Assembly (NCBI GenBank): GCA_037074765.1
Contig: JBAMDO010000184.1
Coordinates: 1 to 64,000, forward strand
Source of the DNA: Mansonella perstans
Taxonomy: Eukaryota; Nematoda; Chromadorea; Rhabditida; Onchocercidae
Direction of reading: 5' to 3'
DNA: 64,000 bases
The notes under the pieces were generated by a model. It worked only from the letters and a program-made list of their open reading frames with translations, did not search any database and was not told the origin of the DNA. How positions within the stretch are numbered: the first letter of the stretch is position 1; each line of letters starts with the position of its first letter. Below are positions 1 to 13,500 of this stretch, piece after piece. The position numbers and the translations under genes are program-made.

Positions 1-1405
1 CGAGAAATTTAAAAATACAGTAATTAAAAATTACATTTTAATTAGTAATAATTGTTTCTATAATTGTTTGTTCCCTTCTTTTTTGTTTGAATAAATAAGA
101 AATTTAAAAGAAAAGAAGAAATTATTATAAAAAACTTTTGTTAAAATTAATTTTAAAAAAAGTTGCTCTAAATTACTTTTTTTTAATTTACAGTAAGTTT
201 TATTTTCATTAAAAAAACAAGTTTAAATGATTACATACGCAATTGCTATATCATTATTTGTTCAATTTGCATTAAAATAATACTGATCGAGACATGAATT
301 TAACAATTTTTCATATTGATTGTGAAGCATTTCAAAGAAATGAACTTATCCGTTGCTTTTTTCCTTTTATCATTTTTCATTTCTCTTTCAAATGCTGCTC
401 TAAAAAATTTGTAGTAATTTTTAAAAGTTATACACACACAGACCCTAGGCACATATATATGAGATACACAAATATATGAATCATTTGCAATTCTTAACTA
501 ATGAAATGCTCTTTAGTGATAAGGAGAAAATTTAAAATAGCAAGTAAGCTATCATATGTATAAAAATGTATGCAAGAAAATATTTCGAAAGAGAGAAATG
601 AAATTTGGTGAGAGTGAGAGATCAGGATGTTGAAATTTAGGAAAAAGTGTAGTACGAAACAGTTGTCTTTTGGAGGAATTTCTCATTAATTTTTTTTTCA
701 AGAACAAAAATTTTTCTTATAGAAAAAAAAGAAGAATGAAAGCATAATGAGGGAAAAAGGAAAGAAATGAGGAAGTAAAAAGCAAAATGACGAATGATAG
801 CTTATTTGTTTAATTTAGGAATATATTTTTTTTCCTAAATTATTCTCTTTTCATTTAAATTAGATTTTAAATTTTAATTTTAAAATAAGCAAAGAAAAAA
901 AATGGAGTAAAATATAATGAAGCAAAAAAAAAAATGAAGTAAAATTTTAGAAAAAAAAGAAATATTTTGAATGTGAAAATAATTAATTAATAATAATTTG
1001 ATTAATAATTAAATTATTGACCTAGAAGAAATTTTCAGAGATTTCCCAATGTTTACTAGACTTTTTTTTTTTGTTTTTAATTGGGTGATTAAATTTAAGA
1101 AAGAAGGACAGTTGTTAAATTTAAATTATTATTAAAGTTTGTTTTTTATGTTTATGTTATTAAATTTAAAATTATGCAAAAATAATTTTTTGACGAAAAT
1201 ATTAAATTTTAATTTAAATTCTCATAAATAATATGAAAAAGGAAAAATAATGAAAAAAAAGGCACTTAGATGTACAGATGTATTTTTGAATGCTAATTAA
1301 ATGAATTAATAAGGAACTCGAAAAGGAAAGTAAATGAGTGAATTTAATGAAATATAAAAAATTAAATGAAATCTAGAAAATCGATAAAAAAAATTTTTTT
1401 TTTAG
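1..1405. other. unc-52: Non-coding, perlecan intron
   Basis: AT-rich intron sequence with A- and T-runs. I see no exon for the missing first half of the Ig domain, so that exon lies upstream of the window. Confidence 0.7.
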
Positions 1406-1589
1406 ACCACTTGATCAAGGTGCCTATACATGTGAAGCAATTAATGTAAAAGGACGAGTATTAGCTACACCGGATTGTATTGTTCGTATTGTTAATATTC
1501 CGGCTCCTGAATCACAAACACATGTACAGTGCAATGCAGTTGGTTCTGTGAGTACAATTCCGGATCATGCAGGTCGATGTCAGTGTAAG
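1406..1589 (+). CDS. unc-52: unc-52 exon: end of Ig domain and start of laminin-EGF
   Basis: Starts after TTTTAG with the Ig F-strand motif DQGAYTCEA, then [11 protein letters not shown] and the first half of a laminin-EGF ending RCQCK. The donor is AAG/GTCGGT. A stronger-looking GTAAGG at 1585 would put a stop in the next exon, so it was not used. The first half of this Ig domain is upstream of the window. Confidence 0.85.
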
Positions 1590-4500
1590 GTCGGTTTTTC
1601 ATTTAAAAATATTTTATTTATAAATTTTAGTCGCGAAAAAAATTAAACTTTAACAATCTCATTTGCATAACTATCATATACATTTATGATCAACCCATAT
1701 GAAACACTGGTAGCAAAATTATAGCATACTTGTTTATATAACATATATTAATTTGAAAACTTATTTACTAAAATAAATATGATTTGGATTTGAAATTATC
1801 ATTGAAGAAAAAAAGGAATTTGAAAAACTTTATTATGTAATATTAATTATAAAGTTTTGTATTTACATAATATGTATAAACTGATAAAAAATATTGTTTC
1901 TTGATAACGAAAAAATTGATAACAAATGTTGTTTCGATATGAAATTATTATTGAAAAAAATTTTAAATAGAAATTTTTTAGCATGAAATATCAACATGAG
2001 GCATTAACAGTTTTATATTTATATGATATATAAATTGAATACTTTTAGTACTAATAATGGATGTGTATTTTTAATTTAAAATTTTTATTGATGAAAAAAA
2101 GAATTTGAACGATTTTTTAATATGAAATATTTGAGCTTTGTATTGATATTATTTATATATATATAAATTAAATACTAACAGATTTTGAATTTAAAATTTT
2201 TATTGAAGAAAAAAACTTTGAAAAATTTTTTTAATTAGATTATTTTCTTTTAAAAAATTTTTCAGCCATTGGTAGTTGGCTTAACATGTGATTCATGTAG
2301 CCATGGCGCGTATCATTTACATGAGAAAGCGCCACAAGGTTGCATAAAATGTTTCTGTTTTGGTGTCACCGATCAGTGTCAATCATCCAAATGGTACAGG
2401 ACAAAAGTTAGCCTTTTGCTTTTTAAATTAAACTAAATGTTTTGAAAAAACTCCATCCCAATAATAGAGCCGAAAAAGATTGATTTGTTCATAAAATCAT
2501 AACACTCAAAGACATTTCAGGTGATCCCTCTAAATGATTGGACAAAGTCATTCTTCTCATTCGTCCAGATATTTAACACCAATCATTTTGACTTTTTTTC
2601 CCAATTTTTTAAATTTTCAAAGAAAAAACAAACGAACAGACAAACATATGCATTAAAAAATTGTGCACTTTAAAAATTAAACTTACTTGAATTTCCTAAT
2701 TTGAAATTTTTATAAAATTATATTTAAAACGATTAGTAAGTTGTTGCAAATTGAAATTAATTATTTTTTCTTTTCCTTTTTTTCTGTTTTATGCTGTTAA
2801 TAAATGAAGAAATTGAAAAAAAAATTTTTGGATTAATCTTTATTGATTTTGGAAAGATTTTGGAAAAAAAAAAAGTGTTTTTGATCAAACTTATCAGTTT
2901 GCTAGAAACGATAAATAGAAAGTGATGCAAATCATTTTTCTGATAATTTTTCATGCAATAAAATAGTTTCTTGATAATTTTCGGTAAAAATTTATGAAAA
3001 ATCGATCGAGTTGATAATTACAGTTGCAGAAGTTTTTATGACACGGTAGTCTGATAATTACGGTAGCAAAAGGTATAAAACCTATATAATAAGCTGATAA
3101 CCACGGCAGCAGAAGATTTATGGTAATGAAGTAATCAGTTAATAATAATTGATAAGAATGAATATAACTGACAAATGCATGTTAAGTTAATTATTATATA
3201 GAAGCAAAATAGTTAAACATTATTATAAATCAATTTAAATTATCATTTTTTCTTTATGCTTGTATTTCAGAATATCGGTTGCGTAAGTTTCATTAATTAA
3301 TTACACTTCCACACTACTTTGGTATGCTAAATTTGTTAGATTGCACCTTCATATAGTTAAAATTTGTTGAAATTTTTAAACTTCGAATAATTCTTAAATC
3401 TTTTTTTTAAATTTAAATGCAATATTTTTTATTTTAACAAGCACTGCGATGTGTTTTCGTGCATACATAATTAATTACTCATTATTGTACATAATTAATT
3501 AGATGCAGTTTATTTTCTGTACAACACTTGCTATGTTTGTTTTGATAGATTGCACTTTTTGTTAGTGAAACTTATTTTCCGATACTTTTTATTTTAAAGT
3601 TCAAGGAATTTTTTCAATTCTTTTCCTTAATTTAATTGAAATAGCAGAAATAACAAAGCGGTTGTATCATTGTTATTATCATCTTCAAATGATTAGATGG
3701 TTATGGTGATATTTTGGGACTAAAATTATTCACCATGACAAATGAATAACTGGTTTTGTTAATTACAGGAATTGAATTAATAAGAATTGAAATAAGAATG
3801 ATAGGATTATTTTTATATTCCTAACTTAACAAATCATAGATTAATAGAAAAGAGTAATGGAAATTTCTGGAGAACAAAATTTTTCATTGTTAATTAAATT
3901 GAAGATTAAAATAATTTTAAAACTCATTATTAAATATTTTATCTCATTTAAAAAAGGAAACGAAATACAAAATTCTTTTGATGGCATTTTCTAGCTTCAT
4001 TGATTATTTGAAGATATTAATTTTTTTTCAGAGGAAATAATTAATACATTGTAGTTTAGAATATTAACTTCACTGTAAAGTTTCAAAATTTAATAATTAA
4101 TTAACATCTTAAATAAGGTGTATTCACCAAATGTTCCTTTTTTTTACAAAAAAGAACAAAAACTCATAGAAATTTGAAATGTTGCAATTTTATTTTCTAT
4201 TTAAAAAAAAAAACTTTTTAGTTTACAAAAAAATGATTCTTACTGTGTAATTGTAAAAATGATTTTACGGTGCCTTATTTATTTTTTTTCATTTATTGTT
4301 TGTTTGGCACATTTTATGACACATGAAAATTTAATTTTGAAGTTTATAGTTTTTTTTTACTTTCAGGATAAACTTAGTTTAAATGGCGAATCACGGGGTG
4401 TTCATATTTCGGATATTAATGGACAAGTATATAGTTCACAATTTGATTACAGTAAACCTGGTATGATAACATACAGTGAACCATCCTATCAAACAATGTA

Positions 4501-7500
4501 TTGGAAGTTGCCAACACGTTTTCTTGGAAATAAGGTTTTTGTTCACATTATTTAATCCCATTAATTAGTTATCGAATTTAATTAAAAAATTAATTTTCTA
4601 ATTAAAGATTTAAATTAGGGCAAAATTAAATAATTTAATTTAAATTATATGAAAAAAAATTAAAAATTTCACGCTTTAATATGAAATTTTAACAGATTTG
4701 CTTTAATATTTTACTAAAAATTTCATGTAACATTTATTTTACTAGAATTTATTTTGCATTAAATATGACTAATACTTTACCTATTTTAATTTTAAATTAA
4801 AATTGAACTTTTTGCTTTTTCGATTAAATATATTATCGATTAATGGTGCTTTATTTACAGTTAACAGCTTACGGTGGCGAGCTTGCATTTGATATACAAT
4901 ATTCATGTACAGGACCTGTAAATAATGAACCATTAGTTGTCCTGAAAGTAGGTCTTTCATCTGAAATATCTTGCTTGTTACTGTAATAAATTTAGTATTA
5001 TACTGAACAGAAAACAATTAATTAGATATAATGAAATATTTCCGAAAAATTTTGAAAAGCTAAGAATTTTTCTGATGTTTGAAATAAAAAATTGTTTAAT
5101 GTTTATATGTAATTGAATTCATTATTGACAAATATCAATTAATTTAGTAGTATAATAATTATCGCATAGATGAATTTAGTTATTATTGGTTATTAGATTA
5201 ATAATTAAAATTGATTTAATTCCTTTTAATGAATGGTATCAGTAAAAAAAATTTTATAAATTTATAATTGCAACGATATGACTATAAAAGATGTAAATGG
5301 TGCATTAAAATTTTTAATTATTTTAAATGAATTTAATTATTTAATAATTGTTTTTGATAAATAATATTAATGAGGGTAAATTATGATTACAACGATGTGA
5401 CTATAATTGTAAAGAGATATAAGGGACTCAAAAAAAATGGATATAATTAAATTCTCACAAACTATAAAGGTATAAATAATAATAATGAAATGTTTAATTA
5501 TCTTAAGTAAATACTGTTGAATAGAAGGAGTTTTATGAATTATAACTGTAAAGAGATGTAAGCAGCGTATTAAAATTAATATAAAACTGATATGATCGAT
5601 AGAGGATAGTGATTTTATATAATAGATAACTGATATGACTGGTACAGTGGATTAGAGATATCGACAATGTTCATGAATAACTGATGATTATCTGTTTATA
5701 TTTCAGGGTAACGGCATAACATTGATGCATCGTCCACGTGATGCGCAAAATTTTGTTTCCGATCGAACAATTCGGTATACTGTCGATATGTATGAGGCAT
5801 GTTTTTTTTTTTTTTTCTCCATTGATGTAAAGTAACGTGATAGGAATGAATAATTTAAGGATTACTGTAGTTTTTAGTCAAAGTAATTTAAGTATAGTTT
5901 TAACTTATATTACTTTTTCATATTATTTAACTTTAACTTTTCACTAGCAACGATAATTTCTGTCAGTGAGTAAATTGTAATTAAAATGTTCTTCTGCTTT
6001 TCTTTACACTAGTAAACTAAAATTTGCTATATTCAATTTTAACATTGTATATTATCATCAGTAAAGTAATTAATTATGTATAATTATTTTCAACAATGAT
6101 AATTCAATGAATATAATTTTACTTTTTCTCTTCATTATTTATAAAACATGATAGATTTAATCAAATGAAATAAATTTTTTTCTTTCCTGCTAAAAAACAA
6201 ATACCATTATCATTATCATTAAAAAGTAATTATATTAATTATTATCATTATTATCCTCATCATTTTTACTTGATTTCAACGATAAATATGGTGATGATTT
6301 ACGATAATGATTGTAAATGATACTGATTCTTAATTTTGTTATTTATAGGTAAATTTCGAAAGTTCAGATGGAAGACCGGCAACACGAGAAAATTTAATGA
6401 TGGTATTAGCTAATGTAGAAATGATATTAATTCGTGCTACACATTGTTATGGTCAAAAATATACAAGGTTATATAATACTATATACCGTTTATATTTTTT
6501 CTTTTAAAATTAAATTTCTTTTCAAAAAAAAATATTAATTTTATTGTTATTCAATTAGAATATATATATATATTCAAAGAAATTTTTTTTTTCGTTGAAA
6601 TATATTTAGCAGTGAATTTTTTAATTGATGCATAGCATGCATAGAGCTTAACCGGTCCTTCATTCCAAAAATTCATCTGTCTAAGCGCAGCAAGCTTGGA
6701 TAGTAATAAAGAGATTCTCAGATCTCTCGGTCCCAGTTAGATGGATGACACTGAAGAGCTAATCGAGCTTCATCTGCTCAGATTTGTCCTCCTCTAGAAT
6801 AATTGTTCAAAGGCTAATGAGTCCATGAACACTTTGCCTGATCTTTCATTAACTGGGACCTGTCAGGCATGAGAGATAGTCCGTAAGAAGCATAGCTTAC
6901 AGTCTCATAAGAGTGCACAAGCTTTTTTACACGACAAAGTGATTTTCTTAAAATGAAGAGAAATTAAAGGCCTAGCATGCTTAATGATGAAAACGAGAGT
7001 AAATTTGAAACTATTTAGTATGTATGGTACTATATTATTGACGAGAATAACAACAACAGCAGTAATAATAACATTTTAGATGTATTATTGATTACTTTTG
7101 TTGAAAAAAAAGAAATGAATTACTAAATATGTTGCAGACTTGGTGATGTTACTTGGGAAATAGCAGTTGATCGTGATACTCAAGGAAGATATGCTTTAGA
7201 AGTTGAACATTGTTTATGTCCACCAGGTTTATATTTCATTTCAATATTTTTTTAAATTTAATTTTATTGATTCGTGCTAGAGTTATGATTAACTTGATTT
7301 CTTTAATTAATGGTGAAGTTGCGGGAGTTTAATCTATTAATTGAAATTGATTGTTCAAATGACAATTTTAACTTCTAATTGAAATTGATTGTTCAAATGA
7401 CAATTTTAACTTCATAGATTATTTGCTAAAGTTATTATAATTTAATCTTATGACATTTAGAAGTTTGTCATTTGTATTTTTCTGATTATTTGATCAAAGA

Positions 7501-10500
7501 TTGCACATTTGTTGATATATTTAATTTTTTCTCGATTTTAAATTTAAAATAATGATTTTTAAATTTTAATTATTAGCATTAATTTTTAACTTTAGCAAAT
7601 ATATTTTAGCAATTTATTTGCTTTTTTTTCAGGATATATTGGATTATCGTGTGAACAATGTGCACCAGGATATGAACGTTCAACACATGGTCCATATCTT
7701 GGTACCTGTGTACCAGTTCAATATCGTGTACAATGTTCATCAGCTGGTGCACGTAGTATACAGCCTGGATATGATGGTAAATGTCAATGTAAAATGTATG
7801 CTACGGGACCATTATGTGATCGTTGTCCACCGAATACTTTTCATTTATCACCAAAAAATCCACAAGGTTGCATTCCATGCTTCTGCTCCGGAGTAACGCA
7901 ACAATGTACCTCAGCTAGTAATTACTATAGAAGTCAGATAATGATCGATTACAGACGAGGTGATACCGATCAGTTGGAAATTACCACAAGTGATGCACAT
8001 AGTCCATTTAAGTATGTATTACTAAATTTTTTCAATCTCAATTTCTTTTTTTATTTTGTTTGAAAAAATTTCAATTGACTTAAATATTTATAATTTAAAA
8101 TAATATGAAATATTTTCATATGATAATTAAAAAAAAAATAATGCGAAATGTTATGTGAATGGATGAAATGAATTAAACTATAGGAACTTATAATTCATAT
8201 ATTATTTCCATTTCAATGATTGAATTCTATGATTATTAAATTATAATAAATGATATCACAAATGAATGATGATAATGTGAAACGAAAGAAAAATTCAATT
8301 TCACCTCTACTATCATAGCATCATTTTTTAGTTTCCAAATTACCTCATATTAAAATGAAAATGCTTATTAGTATTTTTTCTTTTTTTTTCAGACCCCAAT
8401 CACAAGCACAAATAACAGGAAATGGAATAACATTTACATCATTTTATGAATTACCCGGGCAAACACTGTATTGGAAATTGCCAAAACAATTCCTGGGTAA
8501 TAAAATTACCAGTTATGGCGGTAAACTAAAATATATATTCCGTTATTCCGGTAGTGGACCATTAAATATTGATGCTGATGTGATCTTACGTGTATGTTAA
8601 TCTTACTGTAATTTTTTTTTTCTGTTCTTTGCTTATCTATTAAGCAATTTAATAAATATGCGAATTTCAAAAATATCTAATTGTTTTCAAACATTCATTT
8701 TTATTTTTTCTCCTTATTAAATTACTTTCTTCTTAAATAGATTTAAATAATAAAATGAAATAAATTTAAATCATCAATGTATCATTGAAAGAAATAAAAT
8801 TTTTAAATGATAATTTCAATTAAATAAAATTAAATGAAAAGGAAGGAAAAAAAGATACTGAGTTTTATGTTTCATATTTTTTTATCTTATTAACAATTAA
8901 CTGATAAAAAAAATTACTTAAATATGTAAGATAAATTAGTTAATTAATTAAAAGTAACAGAAAGAAATATTGAAATGATTTTTTTTTTTAAAAAATATTA
9001 TAAATAAAAGAAATACGATGCGAAAAAGAAAAGTGATTTCAAGTATTTTTTTACTTATTTTGTTGTTTTTATTTAATTAATTGCAGGGTAATGATATTTC
9101 ATTACAATACACCAATCATCAACCAATTTATCCGGACCGTGATAACACTATTGAAATATCACTGTTCGAAGATCATTGGCAACGAACGGATGGACAATTA
9201 GCCACCCGCGAGCATCTCTTAATGGCATTAGCTGATCTTGATAGTTTATTAATTAAAATGAACTATGTGGATGAATGCTCATCGTCATCATTAATTAGTG
9301 TTTCATTGGAATATGCTGAACCGCATGCTACAGGTGGTGAAATTGCTTATGAGGTAAGCTGAAATTATTATTATTGCAATTTTCATTTTTTTCTTTTACA
9401 GTATATGAAATGTATTGGAGAGCACGATATTTCAAATTAACTAATTAGATTATTTATTTCTTCTTCAAAAATCATATTCTAAAAAAAAAAAAAAAACATA
9501 CCGTTATTGAGAATTATCCAATCAAATCATTGTTACATCCTTATTTAAAACTAACCATTTGCAAGTATTTCTTATTTGAATTATTATCGATTTTTCCAAG
9601 ATTACTTTTTATGAAAGTGCAGAAATGGGAAAAATTGAAATGAACAATATTGTATTTAAGGTTGAACAATGTCAATGTCCACCTGGTTACATTGGTACAT
9701 CATGTGAAGATTGCGCACCAGGATATTCACGCACTGGTGGTGGATTATATTTAGGTTTATGTGAACGTTGTGAATGTCATGGACATGCATCACAGTGTGA
9801 TAAAGTTTGTTTATTTATTTTATTATTTTTCTTAATTCAAATTTAGATTTTTAAAATTGATGAAAAATGGACATAGTAAAATTTTCCTATAAACTTTTTT
9901 TTCCAAAATCTTACATCCTAAGAAAAAATTATTTAACTGAAATTAAAAAAAACTGAAATATTTTTTGTGCTCTTCATCCTAATAGGAACATGGGTTCTGT
10001 GTGGATTGCCAGCATAATACGGAAGGTGATCAGTGTGAACGTTGTAAACCCGGATTTATCGGAGATGCTCGTCGCGGTACACCACATGATTGTCAACCAG
10101 CAGCAACAAGACCTCCGTGTATGTGTCATAATCATTCACCTAGAGGATGTGATTCATTTGGTCGATGTTTGGTTGGTTTTTTTTTTTAATTTAATAATTC
10201 TAAATTAATTGATAAAATAAGCAAGTAGTATTACAGTACAATGTATAAATAAAAATAATAAGTCTTTCGTTTTTTTATTTTTCCAATTATCACATTGATA
10301 TTAAGCATAAACTTAAATCTAGTGAAAAATTAATCGAAATTATCACTAAACTATGTCAACTAAATTATGTATAGCATTGATGAAATAAAAAGTTCGAATT
10401 TATTAATTTTTGGTTAATTTATGGAATTTTTACTTTGTCCTCAAACTAATTGATAATTTAATAGAAACAGTTGACATGATTTAAAATAATTTATGATTTG

Positions 10501-13500
10501 TTTGCTGGAACTAAAAATTTTTTTAATTTGTTTAATTCTTAAACTAATTAATAAAACAACAAAAATAAATAGAAAAATTAATTAATGAAATAAATTAATT
10601 GAAAGAATAAAAAGGTATTTTATTTAGCATTGACATAAAAGTTATTTCCTAGCAATATAATCTGATTTAAATGAAATGTGTTAAAAGTGGATAATTTTTG
10701 AAATTTTAAAAATTAAACATGATTTGGTTTAAATGGAAATTTGCTGGAACTATTGTATTTTTTCAAATCTTTTTAAATTCTTTAATTAATTGATAGAAAT
10801 ATGAAAAAGTAATACTTTTACTAAAAAATTAATTTCTAGCTATGTGAGCATAACACGGAAGGATATCATTGTGAGCAATGCAAACGTGGTTTTTACGGTG
10901 ATGGAACACGTGGTACTCCGTTTGATTGTACACCATGTCCATGCCCGTAAGTTTATGCTCCATATGATTGTTTAATTTAGTGTATGTTTCATGCGATAGT
11001 CTAGTCTAGTTTATGCTATATGTGATAGTCCAGTCTAGTTTATGCTTCATGTGATAGTCTAGTCTAATTTCATTATTTGTTGCATACTGGTTTTAATTTT
11101 TTTTTTTCACATTGAAAATAATCGACGATTTTTACGATGTAAATAAAAATGCTTTCAGAGGTGCATCGGATTGCTTCTTAGATGCCTATGGGCAAGTACA
11201 ATGTCGTAACTGTCCAGCTGGTTTGACTGGACGTTTATGTGAGGAGTAAGTTAAATGAAATTTTTGAAATTTTTTTTCTGCCTTAAATATGTTAAAATTA
11301 GAATTTGAAATAACATTGTGAATATTAGCTTTTTTCATTTCTGTTAAACAATTTCAATTAAATATTTTTCAAAGATTATAAATTAATTTTTAATAATATT
11401 TAATCATGTTTAATTTCACTTAATAAAATTAGTAAAAAAGTTGGAACTTAAACACACTAAAATTTCCGATAGTTTATTAAAATAGCAGTAAATTAATTTG
11501 CTAATATTATAAGATTACTCTAAAATTCTTTTTTTGTTTATTTTTTAAATTTATAGATGTGCACCAGGTTATACACGTTCACGTTCACGTGTATACATTG
11601 ATGAAGGACGTATCTGTGAACCAATTGGGCATGTGGAAGAAACAAATATCGTATTCGTACCAACACCTGAAGGTGATCGTGTCCGTGAACAATTTGATAA
11701 CTGGAAGCGTAAACGCTTGCAACGAAAGCGTCGTTATGAAATTATTGCAGAGCAATTAAACAATCATTACAATCATTTGAAAAAACTAAACAAATCATTA
11801 TTGAGCAATGAATTTCAATGAAATTTTCTTTTCGAAAAAGAAATTTTTTTGGAAAAATTAACTTTGAAATTTTTAACATATCCATATATGTTCATGTCTC
11901 TGTCATTGACTTTTTTAACTAAACACCTTGTCACCTTGTTAACATATGTGTGTGTGTGTGTGTGTTTTTTAAGTCGCCTTTTGTTTTATTAATGGTTTTT
12001 TTTTTTTTTTTTTTTTCACAAATAACTATAAGCACAATATGATTTTGTCAACAAAAGCCAACAAATATTTTTTTCTAATAATTTTTGAAAGTTTAAAATT
12101 CAAATTTAATTTTATGCAAATTTTTTTTTAATCGTACATTGAAATCATTTGTTTCATCACATAAAGTGGTTTTTCAAAATTTTTGATTTATAAGTATTTT
12201 ATTTGAATAAATCATTAAAATTTCAAAACACAAAAATAAATATTTTTATATTTTTACAATTTGAATAATTAATTAATTAATTTTTTGCAGCATTTAAATA
12301 CAAATTGATATTAATAAATGTTTCACGCATTTATTTTTTTTCTAATCTAGTTTTTGGGAAAATAATTTTTGTTGGCTATTCAATTGATATCCCAGTTTTT
12401 TAACTAGCCATTACATATTATGATGACCATTACTATTATGATGACCATAATATAGCATATTTATTTAGCAGTAATAATCATCTCATCTTTTCGTCTCATG
12501 TTAAATTTCCATCAAAAGATGTAAATTTAATGATATGAAAAATTTATCAAATTATCCGCTAAGATTTAATGTTTTTATAACAGATATTATGAAAAAGTTT
12601 TCTTTTTTTGAATTAGTTTTGAAATAAATAAATTTTTCTTTAAAAATTTTAATATTTACTCTAATTCATTACTGTAGTTTCTTTTTACAAAAAAAAATAT
12701 GCATATTTGTCATCATCATTTATCATTATTTTATTATTATTATTATTATAATTATTACAAATGAAGGGAAGTATTTTTGTCAATTAACAAAAAGAAAAAA
12801 GGAATTTTAATTAATTACATTCCTTTTTTTCTTATTCCTTTTTTCATTCAATTTTGTATACTTTTATGTTTGCCATCACACACTGCCTGTCATATGATAT
12901 ATGCGCGATTTCATAAATACGTATTGTCCAATTTCATTTCCGTTTGTTTATTTGTTTATATATGTATGTGTATATGTGTGTGTGTGTGTGTGTTGTGTAT
13001 GTGTGTGTATGTGTGTTTTTTTCGCAATTTTGTCAATAATAAAATAATTCATTCAACAAATTTTCTTTTTGCAATTAATCAAATAACGTTTTTAATATTA
13101 CAATTGATGTTATAAATTTTTTCCTCTTTTAAAAATGTATTTTAGATTTTTAAGTAAATTTTATTCCAGTATTTAGGTTTAAGTAACTTTCATTACAATG
13201 TATTAAATTTAAGTAACTTTCATTACAATATATTAAATTTAAGTAGCTTTCACTGCAATATATCAAATTTAAGAAACGTTCATTGCGATATCTTAAATTT
13301 AAGTAACTTTCACCGCGATATATTAAATTTAATTTAATTAAAACTTTCATTACAACATATTAAATTTAAGTAACTCTCATTACAATATATTAAATTTAAG
13401 TAACGTTTATTACATATATTAAATTTAAATAACTTTCATAACAATATATTAAATTTAAAAATTTGAAAAAACCATTTTTTAACAAATTGTTTTATTTTTT

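Noticed and set aside
1585..1590. GTAAGG as donor of the first exon
   Set aside because: It looks stronger than GTCGGT at 1590, but joining it to 2266 gives an early stop, while the later site reproduces the paralogous CQCK junction.
6813..6840. Hammerhead-ribozyme-like CTAATGAGTCC
   Set aside because: The conserved CUGAUGA core is changed and no matching GAAA strand or stem II follows.
13150..13350. Minus-strand repeat protein
   Set aside because: It is made by the 30-bp minisatellite, with no start context, introns or flanking coding sequence.
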